64,000 nt of DNA. Source: Devosia nitrariae (GTDB lineage Bacteria > Pseudomonadota > Alphaproteobacteria > Rhizobiales > Devosiaceae). The position numbers and the translations under genes were made by a program. This document shows positions 51,925 through 61,111 of this stretch, piece after piece. The DNA is taken from contig NZ_BSNS01000022.1 of the NCBI RefSeq assembly GCF_030160115.1, forward strand, positions 423,618 through 487,617. Direction: 5' to 3'. How positions within the stretch are numbered: the first letter of the stretch is position 1; every line of letters starts with the position of its first letter. The notes under the pieces are model-generated. The model saw nothing but the letters and a program-made list of their open reading frames with translations. It made no database searches and had not been told where the DNA came from.

Positions 51925-53010
51925 CTATCGCAGGGCCTCGAAGACCTGACGACTGTAAGGCGTCAGCGCTGCGGCCGATCGAACCTTGGCGACCAGATCG
52001 GCATTGGCAAGGAACAATCGCCCGAATGCGGCCAGATCGAAGCGGACCTCGGCCAGTGCCATGCTGGCGGTATCGGGCGTATAAGCGCCACAGCCGATCA
52101 GGGTGCCGTCGAAGTGACGCCGCAGGAACGCGGTCGACTTGCCCCCGAGATAGTCATAATCGATGTCGTCATCGACCCCGGTATGCACATAGGCGATGGG
52201 ACGGGAGCTCATCGCCTCGAGCACGGCGATCAGCGCGTCCTCGTCACCGGGGGTGAACTCCATTTCCGCGAAGTGTGCCGCCGGCGACACGCGTACGCCG
52301 ACCCGCTCGTGACCGATTTCGGCGGCACAGGCATCGACCACATCGATCAGGAACCTGGCGCGGTTCTGCGCCGAGCCGCCCCACTCATCGGTGCGTTTAT
52401 TGGTATGCTGGCGCAGGAACTGCTCAGGCAGATAGCCATTGGCGCCGTGGATCTCGATGCCATCGAACCCTGCGCGCCGCGCATTGGCGGCGCAAAGCGC
52501 ATAGTCCGACAGCGTCCTGGCGATGTTCCCCCGCGACATCGGCCGAGGCATTTCATGAGTGAAGTCGTAGTAGCGATCGCCGCGGTGCTTGGTGACGTCG
52601 AGCACGGCGGACGGGGCCAGCGGCGTCGTTCCGGAATAGAAGGAGTGGGCCATCCGACCAAGATGCCAGAGCTGGCAGAAGATCTTGCCGCCCCGCTCAT
52701 GCACTGCCGAAACCACTTCCGCCCAACGCCGGACCTGGCTGTCGGTGAAGATACCCGGCGTGCCGGGCCCACCCTGGGCTTCCTTGGAGACAATGGTTCC
52801 CTCGGTGATGATCAGCCCGGCCTCCGCGCGCGCTGCATAATGACTGATGGCGCCGCGCGTGGGCGCCAGATCGATCTCGGAGCGATTGCGGGTGCAGGGC
52901 GCCATCACCATGCGGTTGGAGAGCACGATCTCCGCGTTGAGGACGAACGGCTCCAGCAAAGTGGCGGTCGGACCGCCCGATCCATGGATGACTGAGGCAT
53001 CGTTCAACAT
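51925..53010 (-). CDS. Old Yellow Enzyme family alkene reductase (NemA-like)
   Basis: The 361-residue FMN enzyme reduces activated C=C bonds with NAD(P)H. It shows MVMAPCTRNRSE, I-F-C-Q-L-W-H-L-G-R-M, the substrate His-Asn pair in E-I-H-G-A-N-G-Y-L, and N-K-R-T-D-E-W-G-G-S. It is divergent from a LysR gene; NemA-type enzymes are often induced by electrophiles. Confidence 0.9.
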   Translation of the reverse strand: MLNDASVIHGSGGPTATLLEPFVLNAEIVLSNRMVMAPCTRNRSEIDLAPTRGAISHYAARAEAGLIITEGTIVSKEAQGGPGTPGIFTDSQVRRWAEVVSAVHERGGKIFCQLWHLGRMAHSFYSGTTPLAPSAVLDVTKHRGDRYYDFTHEMPRPMSRGNIARTLSDYALCAANARRAGFDGIEIHGANGYLPEQFLRQHTNKRTDEWGGSAQNRARFLIDVVDACAAEIGHERVGVRVSPAAHFAEMEFTPGDEDALIAVLEAMSSRPIAYVHTGVDDDIDYDYLGGKSTAFLRRHFDGTLIGCGAYTPDTASMALAEVRFDLAAFGRLFLANADLVAKVRSAAALTPYSRQVFEALR

Positions 53011-53081
53011 CGGTCCCGCTCCTAAGAATTACTTGATCCAGGCTGGTTGTGGAACTCATAATGGAACGGCGATACAGGGGC

Positions 53082-53123
53082 GGTCGATCGCAGTTATCGA
53101 AACGGGGCTTAAGCAAAACCGAT
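53082..53123. promoter_or_regulatory. LysR promoter/operator region
   Basis: A 42-base segment ending at the LysR start (key parts GGTCGATCGC, TTATCG, GGGG, TTA, AAAACCGAT) recurs at 55240-55281 with 34 of 42 identical bases and no gaps. It contains ATCGCAGTTATCGAAAC, of the spaced A/T type bound by LysR proteins. Confidence 0.5.
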
Positions 53124-54072
53124 GATACCCTTGTCCGCGCTTCCCCTGAATGCGTTGCGCGCCGTCGAGGCGGTCGGCCGTCTGGGAACCCTGGCGGCGG
53201 CGGCAGAGGACCTCAATATCTCTGCCAGTGCGGTCTCCCAACACCTCCAGAATGCCGAAGGGCGCATCGGCATGAAGCTGTTCGAGCGCAGGCCTTCGGG
53301 GCTGGTGCCGACGCCGGCCGGGATCCGGCTTCTCCCGCGCCTGGCGAACGGATTCCGGGAGATCGTCGATGGCGTTGCGGGGCTGCAGGCATCGGATTCC
53401 AAGGTCTTGACCATCACCATGGGTCCCGCCTTCGCCTCGGCCTGGCTGGTCTCGCGCCTCGGTCGTTTCTCTCAAGCCTATCCGGGCATCCAGCTTCGGC
53501 TGGTGGCGACCACGGATTTGATTGACCTCACCCGCAGCGATATCGATCTGGCCATACGTCTGGGGGTTGGTCCCTGGGACGGCCTTGCGTGTCACAGATT
53601 GATCGCGCAGAGCATCTTTCCCGTGGCGGTGCCGGACCTCGCCCGGCAGCTCCAAGGCCCTGCGGACCTGGCGAAGGTCCCGGTCATACGCGAGGACAAT
53701 TCCGGGCCCGGCTGGCCGGAATGGTTCGCCGCGGCCGGCATCTCCAATATGCCTTTGGTGGATGGGCCGGTTTACAGCGACCCACAACTGGCGTTCGAGG
53801 CCGCGCTCGCGGGTCAGGGCGTGATGCTGGCCTGGTCGCTGATCGCCGCCGACGCCCTTCGTGACCAACGTCTTGTTCGCCCGTTCGCGCAAGCACTCCC
53901 CACCGAGCTCGGCTACTGGCTGGTCTCGACGCCGGACGCATCGCGCAAATCCAAGGTCAAGGCCTTCCGCAGCTGGATCGAAGCGGAATTGCGGCTTTCC
54001 GACGCCGGTTTGCAGACCGAAAGCCCGGCCGATGCGCCCGACGCCACCGCGTCGGCGGCGGGGGCCGGATGA
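53122..54072 (+). CDS. LysR family regulator (GcvA type)
   Basis: The 316-residue regulator has the HTH SALPLNALRAVEAVGRLGTL, then A-S-A-V-S-Q-H-L-Q-N-A-E-G-R-I-G, and the sugar-binding-like domain (GPAFASAWLVSRLGRFSQAY). The C-terminus has an Ala/Pro-rich tail of about 20 residues. It is divergent from the OYE gene and should control it. Its 3' end overlaps the DUF1127 gene on the other strand by 160 bases. Confidence 0.88.
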   Translation: MIPLSALPLNALRAVEAVGRLGTLAAAAEDLNISASAVSQHLQNAEGRIGMKLFERRPSGLVPTPAGIRLLPRLANGFREIVDGVAGLQASDSKVLTITMGPAFASAWLVSRLGRFSQAYPGIQLRLVATTDLIDLTRSDIDLAIRLGVGPWDGLACHRLIAQSIFPVAVPDLARQLQGPADLAKVPVIREDNSGPGWPEWFAAAGISNMPLVDGPVYSDPQLAFEAALAGQGVMLAWSLIAADALRDQRLVRPFAQALPTELGYWLVSTPDASRKSKVKAFRSWIEAELRLSDAGLQTESPADAPDATASAAGAG

Positions 54073-54458
54073 AAGCTCCACTCCGGGCCGGTCGGAGTGA
54101 AGCGTCTCGCCGGCGAGCCGATTTGAGCATCCATGCCGCAAGCCTTACTTGAACTACAGTGCGGGCTTTCCGAGGGACCCGGTGCTTGCGGTGCAGAGGT
54201 TGACAAGGGTGCGGCTCGCCCGGCGGCCTGGAGGTAAGCGCCGGACGCTTCTGCGCGGTTCATTGCCTGCAGAACGTCCTCGGGACTGATTCCGAGATCG
54301 TAGAGCCGGTGCGCCGGCATCTGCAGCAGGCTCTTGAGCGCATTTCGCTGTTGGCGACGCTTCCTTGCGCTCCGGATCACTCCGGTGATCTCCTCCAGGA
54401 GGATGGTGAGAACCGACTTATGACCGGCATTGGGCAAGCAGCTTGTATCGATGGTCAT
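53913..54458 (-). CDS. DUF1127 protein with an unusual C-terminal extension
   Basis: ATG 54458 (AAGGAGAATGAGG in front) gives 181 residues. The first 75 hold a DUF1127 core: R-S-A-R-K-R-R-Q-Q-R-N-A-L-K-S-L and H-R-L-Y-D-L-G-I-S-P-E-D-V. The last 100 residues are Ser/Pro/Ala-rich, low in hydrophobic residues and unlike any family, and their last 160 bases run antisense into the LysR gene. The true protein may have been shorter before loss of a stop or a frameshift. Confidence 0.65.
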   Translation of the reverse strand: MTIDTSCLPNAGHKSVLTILLEEITGVIRSARKRRQQRNALKSLLQMPAHRLYDLGISPEDVLQAMNRAEASGAYLQAAGRAAPLSTSAPQAPGPSESPHCSSSKACGMDAQIGSPARRFTPTGPEWSFHPAPAADAVASGASAGLSVCKPASESRNSASIQLRKALTLDLRDASGVETSQ

Positions 54459-54531
54459 CCTCATTCTCCTTTTTGTGTCTCGAGGCAATTCGTGCTGTTG
54501 CTCTCCCCAAAGCCTGCCGGCTGTTGCCTGG

Positions 54532-54981
54532 CTAGAGCGTGAAATTGAACGTGGCTTGATCCTCGCCGGCTGGTGTCTCGACGTGGATGTTCACGACCCA
54601 CCAGCCCGCCATGGTGAACAAGATGTTCTCTACCTCGAACCAACCGTCACCGAGGTCGCGGGCAACTCTGGGTTCGGCCGGCAGGCCGTGGCCGTGGCGC
54701 GGCATGCCGCCATCGACCGTGATGTCGTTGACACCGACGGCGGAGCCATCGGTCATCGTCACCTCGACGATCCAGGTCTGCGGCTCGCCCATGGTGATCG
54801 GGCCCGGCTCGATGCTGGCAACGAACGCCTCGGTCTCGCTTGTCCTCGTGTGGGACAGGTCGAGATCGCTGGGCGCCGGCATCAGCATCATGACGCCATG
54901 AATGGCTGCGGCGGTCAGCGCCACTCCCAGGGGAACCGCCCAGAACATCCGGCGGGGCAGGCGTTGGACAAGGGTGGTCAT
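54532..54981 (-). CDS. YtkA/FixH-like membrane-anchored protein
   Basis: The 149 residues have a single N-terminal helix (MFWAVPLGVALTAAAIHGVM) and a periplasmic immunoglobulin-like domain with GGMPRHGHGLPAEPRV, G-D-G-W-F-E-V and F-T-M-A-G-W-W-V, the YtkA/FixH pattern. His and Met in MPRHGHGLP could bind copper. FixH helps copper-dependent assembly of oxidases, but no fix genes are nearby. Confidence 0.8.
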   Translation of the reverse strand: MTTLVQRLPRRMFWAVPLGVALTAAAIHGVMMLMPAPSDLDLSHTRTSETEAFVASIEPGPITMGEPQTWIVEVTMTDGSAVGVNDITVDGGMPRHGHGLPAEPRVARDLGDGWFEVENILFTMAGWWVVNIHVETPAGEDQATFNFTL

Positions 54982-55443
54982 CTCGTGCTCCTTTCATGAT
55001 GCACGGGCAGTCGGGAATCTGGGTAAATTCGGTCGGGCTAGCGACGTGCTGGAGCCTTATGCCCTCTGAAAGAATCAGGGCGCCGGCTCTAGATTTTTGT
55101 TGTCGCAGCGTTTTCTATTGCGGCGTCTGTTGGCGCGGATATTCCAGAACACATCGCTTCATCGTTCCCACTCCTTCGTGGCGCAGCGGGTTCGGCCGGT
55201 TGCCTTGTGGTGTTGGATGCTGCTCCTTCCCGACGGACTGGTCGATCGCGATTATCGCAAGTGGGGTTTAGTAAAACCGATCCTGCCGGCACTGCTCAGT
55301 GTCGCCGCAAATGAGGATCGCCTCACCCGCAGTCAGAGCTGCCGATCTATGCGGCGGAAGCCTCTATTCGAGGGGCGAGGGGAAGGGTGCCAGCCAGTTG
55401 CGCTTGGGTGACATCCGGTGGGTGGGATGGTGCCTCTTTCCGG
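54982..55443. other. Intergenic stretch with decayed DNA
   Basis: No intact gene is seen in these 460 bases. At 55240-55281 lies a diverged copy of the LysR promoter segment, and near 55374 a fragment of the G-rich repeat arm seen at 20455-20470 (GAGGGGCGAGGGGAAGGG). On the minus strand a good ribosome site (AAGGAGTGGGAACG) leads only to a 15-codon frame. This looks like the remains of an older gene pair. Confidence 0.5.
55240..55281 (+). pseudogene. Remnant of a LysR-gene promoter and start
   Basis: The segment matches 53082-53123 at 34 of 42 bases without gaps. After it the frame reads K-P-I-L-P-A-L-L, weakly like the K-P-M-I-P-L-S-A-L of the intact LysR gene, and then degenerates. It is best explained as a decayed duplicate. 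Confidence 0.45.
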
Positions 55444-57177
55444 CTACCTCTCCACATCCGACGTCATTTCCACCGGACCTTCCCACCCCTCGGGACGCGG
55501 CTCGAGCCAGCCTGCATAGCGCACGATCAGGCCTACCCAAGGATGCGACAGCTCGACATGGAAGTGGAATTTTCCGTCGTGCTCGGCCTCAAAGGCATTG
55601 CAGCGCGGCGCGAGGATGAGGGGCAGCGGGACGCCGAACAGGCGCCAACGGCGGATGATGAAGCGCAAGCGGCCCGCATCGACGACGAGGGCGAGGCCGA
55701 ACTCGGCCGGGCCGAAGCGTTCAGTGAGCAAACGCTCGTCCCGCCCCTCTCCGACCCGCTGAAAGCTTGAGAACTCGTGGCCGGCAAACGTGCGCGTCCA
55801 CTCCTCGCCTTTATCGCTGCGCTTGAACGACACGGTGACCGGCAGGTCGCCGCCGGCCCCCGGGAACCCGACCAGCCGTCGGATCAATCGGGCGAACAGG
55901 CTCCTGCCATTGTCGACACAGCCAACGCCGTCCGCCACCGTCGATTGAGACGTTTCGTGCATGGCGCGAATGGTGTGCGGAAGCTCCATCCATGCGCTGC
56001 CGAGGACGCGTGGGTAGAGCGGCAGCAACCGCTCGCAAGTTTCATCGCGCAACCCTGCAAAAATCGTTCGACCCTCGAACACCTCCTCATAGTCGGACAG
56101 TTCAAGCGCGTCGGTCGCCGGGCGAGCGCCCGCTGCCGGCGAGGTTCCGGCCAGCACCTTGCGTACGATCGCGTCGACTGCCATCGACGGAATGAAGGGA
56201 CCATCGGATCCCTCGGCGAGCAGGTGCCAAGACCTCTTCACGCCTCCGCCGTCGCCGCGCCTGCCCCGGAGCTCGATGAACATGCCCCCTCGATGCTCGC
56301 CCCAGCGCACCCGGTTGATGACGGCAAAGCAGAACCGCGCCAGCGGCGCGATGGTCGGCAGAACGCCAAGGCGCACCAGCCAGGCAAGCCCGTTGAGCAG
56401 GCGATGGAGGACTTCCGGAACCGGTCCCGCTCCCATCCAGATCGATTTGATGCGTGGATCGGCCGCCGGGACGAGCAACAGGTCGGGTACGTCGACCAGC
56501 GAGAAGCGCGTGCTCTTCAGCGGCAGACGCCCCGGCGGCGCGATGGTGTAGTGCCGGGTTTCGGTCAGGGCGTGAGCGCTGGTGATGCGGCCATCGCGCA
56601 TCAGCCGGATGGGCTGGCCGGCATAGTGGGTGATGGCGCGGATGACGTTGAGCCCGACACCGGCATAAGGCGAGGGCGCGATACCGCCGGCCACGCTGGT
56701 GATCTCGACCATGTCCCGCGACAACGCCCTGACCGCTGCCGCTGTCAGCACCGGAAAGCTGCTGACGCCCGAAAGCACGAAAAGGCCCTTCTCTTGCGCG
56801 GCGGCGTCGAACTGCGCGATCCCCTCGACGAACACCGAGCCGTCGGCGAGATCGAGGTAGTTGGCGCCCGTCGCGATCGCGGCGCGCACCACACGATAGG
56901 GATCGCGCCCATAGCTCTGGAACGGCCCTGAGGCATCGACGACGATGTCGGGCGCGACCTTGAGGAAGGTCTCCTCGGGATCGTGGTTGCGATCGATGAC
57001 CATCGGCGCGTATTCGGCACCGACCGGCAGCGTTGCGATGAACTGCTCGGCCTTTTGCCGCGAGCGACCGGCGATGATGAGGGAGAGGCGCGCATCGCCT
57101 GAAAGCAGTGTCGCGAGCCGGCCGCCGAAGGTGCCGTAGCCTCCGAGGATCAGGATGCGCAGGCGCTTGTCCGTCAC
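55444..57177 (-). CDS. Saccharopine-dehydrogenase-like protein with DUF4166 domain
   Basis: The 577 residues start with an NAD(P)-binding Rossmann domain (RILILGGYGTFGGRLATLLS, residues about 6-26; D-A-S-G-P-F-Q; Y-L-D-L-A-D-G). The C-terminal 190 residues (residues about 385-577) look like DUF4166, ending in H-F-H-V-E-L-S-H-P and V-R-Y-A-G-W-L-E. Two-domain proteins of this kind may be reductases of lipids or quinone-like compounds. Its start overlaps the stop of the DCC gene by four bases. Confidence 0.82.
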   Translation of the reverse strand: MTDKRLRILILGGYGTFGGRLATLLSGDARLSLIIAGRSRQKAEQFIATLPVGAEYAPMVIDRNHDPEETFLKVAPDIVVDASGPFQSYGRDPYRVVRAAIATGANYLDLADGSVFVEGIAQFDAAAQEKGLFVLSGVSSFPVLTAAAVRALSRDMVEITSVAGGIAPSPYAGVGLNVIRAITHYAGQPIRLMRDGRITSAHALTETRHYTIAPPGRLPLKSTRFSLVDVPDLLLVPAADPRIKSIWMGAGPVPEVLHRLLNGLAWLVRLGVLPTIAPLARFCFAVINRVRWGEHRGGMFIELRGRRGDGGGVKRSWHLLAEGSDGPFIPSMAVDAIVRKVLAGTSPAAGARPATDALELSDYEEVFEGRTIFAGLRDETCERLLPLYPRVLGSAWMELPHTIRAMHETSQSTVADGVGCVDNGRSLFARLIRRLVGFPGAGGDLPVTVSFKRSDKGEEWTRTFAGHEFSSFQRVGEGRDERLLTERFGPAEFGLALVVDAGRLRFIIRRWRLFGVPLPLILAPRCNAFEAEHDGKFHFHVELSHPWVGLIVRYAGWLEPRPEGWEGPVEMTSDVER

Positions 57178-57644
57178 GCGAGGAACCTCGCCCTGACACC
57201 GGCATCCGGCACGAAACAGCTCTCGCGTCGTCCGAACCAGCGAAACCGGTTACTGGCAATGAGGTCATAGGCTCTATCGAGCAGCGGCCGGGGAAACACG
57301 CGCGCCAGGTTGATCAGCGACCACGGAAAGCCCAGCCCCGCGATCATCTGCAGCGACCCTTCCGCCTTGAACAACGCCCGGCCGTCGCGGATGAGGATGT
57401 TGGTCTCGTAGTCGGTGGGATCGAGGCCGTAGTGCTGATAGAGCGCTGCCCCGAGCGGCGATTGCGCCGGCAGGAACCGGTACCGGCCCGACCTGTCGTG
57501 CCGCAGGGCGAACCTGACCCAGCCCGAGCAGAATTTGCACTCACCATCAAAGACGATGATCGGCTGGTCGTCCGGAAACGGCGGGACGTTCGGATCGCTG
57601 CGGTAGCTATAGGGTGCCTCGCGGGCGTCGGGCGAACGGCGCAT
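57174..57644 (-). CDS. DCC family thiol-disulfide oxidoreductase-like protein
   Basis: The 156-residue protein has the DUF393 signature IIVFDGECKFCSGWVRFAL with C-x-x-C, then L-P-A-Q-S-P-L-G. The DCC family is thought to be thioredoxin-like. The four-base overlap with the saccharopine-dehydrogenase-like gene suggests the two work together. Confidence 0.87.
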   Translation of the reverse strand: MRRSPDAREAPYSYRSDPNVPPFPDDQPIIVFDGECKFCSGWVRFALRHDRSGRYRFLPAQSPLGAALYQHYGLDPTDYETNILIRDGRALFKAEGSLQMIAGLGFPWSLINLARVFPRPLLDRAYDLIASNRFRWFGRRESCFVPDAGVRARFLA

Positions 57645-57747
57645 ATCCCTGAACCTCTAAATGGTCCAGACGCAGCAAGGTTAGGACAGGCAGTCGGCCG
57701 ATCCAAGCTTCAACCGGGCCGCCGGCGCTTTTGCCGCATGCCACGTT

Positions 57748-60243
57748 TCACGCCGAACGTACCCTGCCCCTCACGGGCCTGTGTCCGTGCAGGATCTTCA
57801 CCATCTCCGCGTTTGGAACCGGAACACCGAGCAGATACCCCTGCGCTTCGACAAAGCCCTCGGTGCGGACGGCCGAAAGCTGGTCTTGCGTCTCGACGCC
57901 CTCGACCGTGGTCGTCATTCCGAGGCTCTGGCCGAGCCCGACCACGGCGCGCAGGATCGCAAGGGACTCCGGGCTGTCGGGCAGATCCCGAACGAACTCC
58001 CGATCCACCTTGATCTTGTCGAACGGGAAGCTGCGCAGATAGCCGAACGATGAGTAGCCCGTGCCGAAATCATCCATCGCGATCCGCACCCCCAGTTGCC
58101 GCAGAGCCCGCAGCGTTGCGAGGTTTCCGGCGCTGTCGTCGAGCAGGACGCTTTCGGTGATCTCGAGCTGCAGCCGGTCCGGGCGCAGATCCGCAGCGGC
58201 CAGGGCCTTGGCGACCGTGTCGACAAGCGAAGAGTTCCGGAATTGCAATGGCGAGAGATTGACGGCGACGGCCGCATCGATGGGCCAGCGGGCAGCGTCG
58301 GCGCAAGCCTTCTCCAGGACCCAGGCGCCCAGCGGAATGATGAGGCCCGACTCTTCGGCGACAGGAATGAACTCGTTGGGGGGAATGAGCCCGCGCTCAG
58401 GATGCCGCCATCTTGCCAGCGCCTCGCACGCGGTGATGTGGTTGGAGGCGATATCGAAGAGCGGCTGATAGTGGAGCTCGAGCTCGCCCCGCGACATCGC
58501 CCCCGCAAGCTCGATCCTCACCAGGTGGCGCGTACGCATCGCTGCGTCCATGCCACGCTCGAACATGCAGTAGCTGCCCCGCTTGCCGGATTTTGCCCGG
58601 TAGAGCGCGGTATCGGCGGCCTTGAGGAGATCGCTCGAATGCCCGGCGTCGATTGGGGCGAAGGCGATGCCGATACTCGCGCCCACGCTCGCACCGGCGC
58701 CTTCGATGTCGAACGGAACGGCCAGCGCGTCGATGATCTTCTCCGCCAGGCGCCGGGCACTGTCCGGGCCAGGAGGCGAGCGCTGGGCGATGGCGAACTC
58801 GTCGCCGCCGAGCCTAGCCAGGATGTCCGCCTCGCCAATGCACTGCTCAAGCCGACGCCCCACCTGGTAGAGCAGCGCGTCGCCGGCCGCATGCCCAAGG
58901 GTGTCGTTCACCTCCTTGAAGCCGTCGAGATCGATGTAGTGGAGGGCAATCAGATGGTTGCCGCGGACCCGGAGCATTTCGTCGATCCGTTCCAGGAAAT
59001 AACCGCGGTTGGCGATGCCGGTCAGGACGTCGTGGCTGGCAAGATGTGCGAGCTGCTGCTGCGCCTGCAGCCGCTCCTGCTCCGCCTGTCGGCGCAGCGC
59101 AATGTCCTGGATGACGACGATGGTGGACTCGGGCCGGCCATGCGCGTCCATGATGAAGGAGACGCTCACTTCGCACCACACAGCTTCACCATCCGGCCGC
59201 AGGTAGCGCTTTTCGAGCTGGAAAGGTTCTCCAGTCCTCACATGCTTCAGCCACTTCCGTTCGTTGGCCGGGTAGTCGTCCGGATGGGTGAAATCGTGCA
59301 TCGGCAGGCCATCGAGCTCTTCTTTGGTGCGACCGAGCAGCTCACAGAACCGCTGGTTGACCATCAACACCCGGTTGTCGAGATCCCGGTGCAGGATGCC
59401 CACCATGGTCTGCCCAAAGACCGTCGACAGGCGCCGCTCGCTCCTTTCGAGCGCGAGCTCGGCCGCTCTGCGTTCGCTGATGTCGATGAGGGCGCCGACA
59501 TAGCCGGCGAACTCATCGCGCTCGGTCAGCCGCGGCCTGCCCTGGTCCAGGACCCAGGCCCAGCTGCCGTCGCGCCTGCGCAACCGGTATTCGATTTCGA
59601 CCGGCTGCAGTGACGCGCTTGCTTCAATGAACGTTGCCAATACCCGCTCGCGATCGTCGTCATGGACGCAGTTGAGCCATCCTGTGCCGAGCGCGTCGGC
59701 CTCCGCCTGGCCGGTGACATCGGTCCAGAGCTGGTTGAACATCGTCGACTCGCCGGCCGCGTTCGTCACCCAGATCATCACCGGCGCGCCATCGGCCATC
59801 TCCCGGAATCGCGCGTCGTTTTCCCTAAGGGCGTTGATCGAGAGTCTGAGCTCGGTGATATCGAAAATGGAGACGACGATGACGTCTTCCGGCCCATCCG
59901 CCCCGGGGATCGTCGCCCGACGCTTGCGCGTCAGGAATGTCTTCGTCACTCCGGTCGGGTCGGTGAACACCTCCTCGACCTGGCTGTCCTCGCCGGTGGC
60001 GAGGACCTCGTCATCGATGGCACAGAACGCGTCAGCCTGTTCCTTGGGCACGAAGTCGTGGTCGGTGCGTCCGAGCATGTCCTCGGGCGGGCGAGCAAAC
60101 AGCGCGCACGCCGCTTCGTTGAGATAGACGAACCGATGCATCCGGTCCTTGACGAAGATCGGATGAGCTATCCCTTCAAGGACTTCGAGCGATGCCATCG
60201 CGGTGAGCTCAGCGCTTGTCTTATGGGACCCGTCGGGGTTCAT
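57748..60243 (-). CDS. PAS-PAS-PAS-GGDEF-EAL cyclic-di-GMP signalling protein
   Basis: ATG 60243 gives 831 residues (an ATG at 60363 with AGGG in front would add 40). Three PAS domains (residues about 20-400) are followed by a GGDEF domain with intact active site (A-R-L-G-G-D-E-F-A) and an EAL domain with ACEALARWRHPERG, L-E-I-T-E-S, D-D-F-G-T-G-Y-S-S and V-E-G-V-E-T. No membrane segment is seen, so it is a cytoplasmic sensor that may make or break c-di-GMP. The EAL domain keeps its Glu and paired Asp, so hydrolysis is likely. Confidence 0.92.
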   Translation of the reverse strand: MNPDGSHKTSAELTAMASLEVLEGIAHPIFVKDRMHRFVYLNEAACALFARPPEDMLGRTDHDFVPKEQADAFCAIDDEVLATGEDSQVEEVFTDPTGVTKTFLTRKRRATIPGADGPEDVIVVSIFDITELRLSINALRENDARFREMADGAPVMIWVTNAAGESTMFNQLWTDVTGQAEADALGTGWLNCVHDDDRERVLATFIEASASLQPVEIEYRLRRRDGSWAWVLDQGRPRLTERDEFAGYVGALIDISERRAAELALERSERRLSTVFGQTMVGILHRDLDNRVLMVNQRFCELLGRTKEELDGLPMHDFTHPDDYPANERKWLKHVRTGEPFQLEKRYLRPDGEAVWCEVSVSFIMDAHGRPESTIVVIQDIALRRQAEQERLQAQQQLAHLASHDVLTGIANRGYFLERIDEMLRVRGNHLIALHYIDLDGFKEVNDTLGHAAGDALLYQVGRRLEQCIGEADILARLGGDEFAIAQRSPPGPDSARRLAEKIIDALAVPFDIEGAGASVGASIGIAFAPIDAGHSSDLLKAADTALYRAKSGKRGSYCMFERGMDAAMRTRHLVRIELAGAMSRGELELHYQPLFDIASNHITACEALARWRHPERGLIPPNEFIPVAEESGLIIPLGAWVLEKACADAARWPIDAAVAVNLSPLQFRNSSLVDTVAKALAAADLRPDRLQLEITESVLLDDSAGNLATLRALRQLGVRIAMDDFGTGYSSFGYLRSFPFDKIKVDREFVRDLPDSPESLAILRAVVGLGQSLGMTTTVEGVETQDQLSAVRTEGFVEAQGYLLGVPVPNAEMVKILHGHRPVRGRVRSA

Positions 60244-60509
60244 TCGAGTAATCTTTGCCAACTGTGCCGGTTCCGGCTCAAACGGCCGTTGTATTCCACT
60301 ACGGTCGCACCATTGTTGCCCCGGCCGACGCAATTTTAACGAACGTTTGTGGGCATGCGCCATTGCGACACCCTGCTGCCCAAGCCAGGAGCACCTATGC
60401 CGGCGGCGCCCCATGCGGTTAGCCGGCCACGATAGCGGTTGGGACCGGCCATCCTCCTTCGGGCGCTGGCCGACTTGCCGAACCGTCGATTTCCGGCTTC
60501 CATGCCCCA

Positions 60510-60974
60510 ATGACGCAAGCACTTCATATTCGTCCGGCCGAGGAGAGCGACCTGCAGGTGTTGCTCGACCTCTATGCCCATCTGGACGCCAGGGACCTGC
60601 GCTGTCCGCCCGACGAGGCGATCCGCGTCTTCCGCAGGTTCCAGCTTTACCCGGGCAGCACGATCCTGGTCGGGTTCGTCGGCAAGACCATGGTGACCAG
60701 CTGCACGCTTGTCGTCATCCCCAACCTCACGCGTGGCGGCCGGTCCTATGGCCTAATCGAGAACGTGGTGACGCACAGCCACTATCGGAACCGTGGCTTC
60801 GGCAAAGCCCTTCTCGATGCCGCGGCCGAACGGGCATGGGCTGAGGATTGCTACAAGGTGATGCTGATGACCGGATCGAAGACCCCCGCCACCCTCGCCT
60901 TCTATGCGTCCGCCGGCTTCGAGCAGACCAAGACCGGGTTTCAGATGAGGCGCCATCCGGCGCGGGAGGGATGA
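60510..60974 (+). CDS. GNAT family N-acetyltransferase
   Basis: The 154-residue protein has the GNAT fold: LHIRPAEESDLQVLLDLYAH, then V-V-T-H-S-H-Y-R-N-R-G-F-G-K-A-L-L with the acetyl-CoA loop, and FYASAGFEQTKTGFQMRR at the end. The acceptor is unknown. It is divergent from the PAS-GGDEF-EAL gene. Confidence 0.9.
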   Translation: MTQALHIRPAEESDLQVLLDLYAHLDARDLRCPPDEAIRVFRRFQLYPGSTILVGFVGKTMVTSCTLVVIPNLTRGGRSYGLIENVVTHSHYRNRGFGKALLDAAAERAWAEDCYKVMLMTGSKTPATLAFYASAGFEQTKTGFQMRRHPAREG

Positions 60975-61061
60975 CGGGCAGATGCCGGCGCCGGGTTCAC
61001 CTCACCAGCGCGCCAGCACGCGGAACCGATCCCACCGCGGCCGGCCGGCAGCCCGCGATCA

Positions 61062-61102
61062 CAAAACTGTCCGGATGCCGGGGCGCGCCCAGGCATCCGG
61101 AC
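61062..61102 (-). terminator. Intrinsic terminator for the FAD oxidase gene
   Basis: GTCCGGATGCC (61069-61079) and GGCATCCGGAC (61092-61102) pair perfectly over 11 bases. On the minus strand the stem is followed by AGTTTTGT, just after the oxidase stop at 61112. Confidence 0.65.
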
Positions 61103-61111
61103 GCTCGCCCG

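Noticed and set aside
51835..52995. 386-codon frame antisense to the Old Yellow Enzyme gene
   Set aside because: The OYE gene shows all family signatures. The antisense frame is an artefact.
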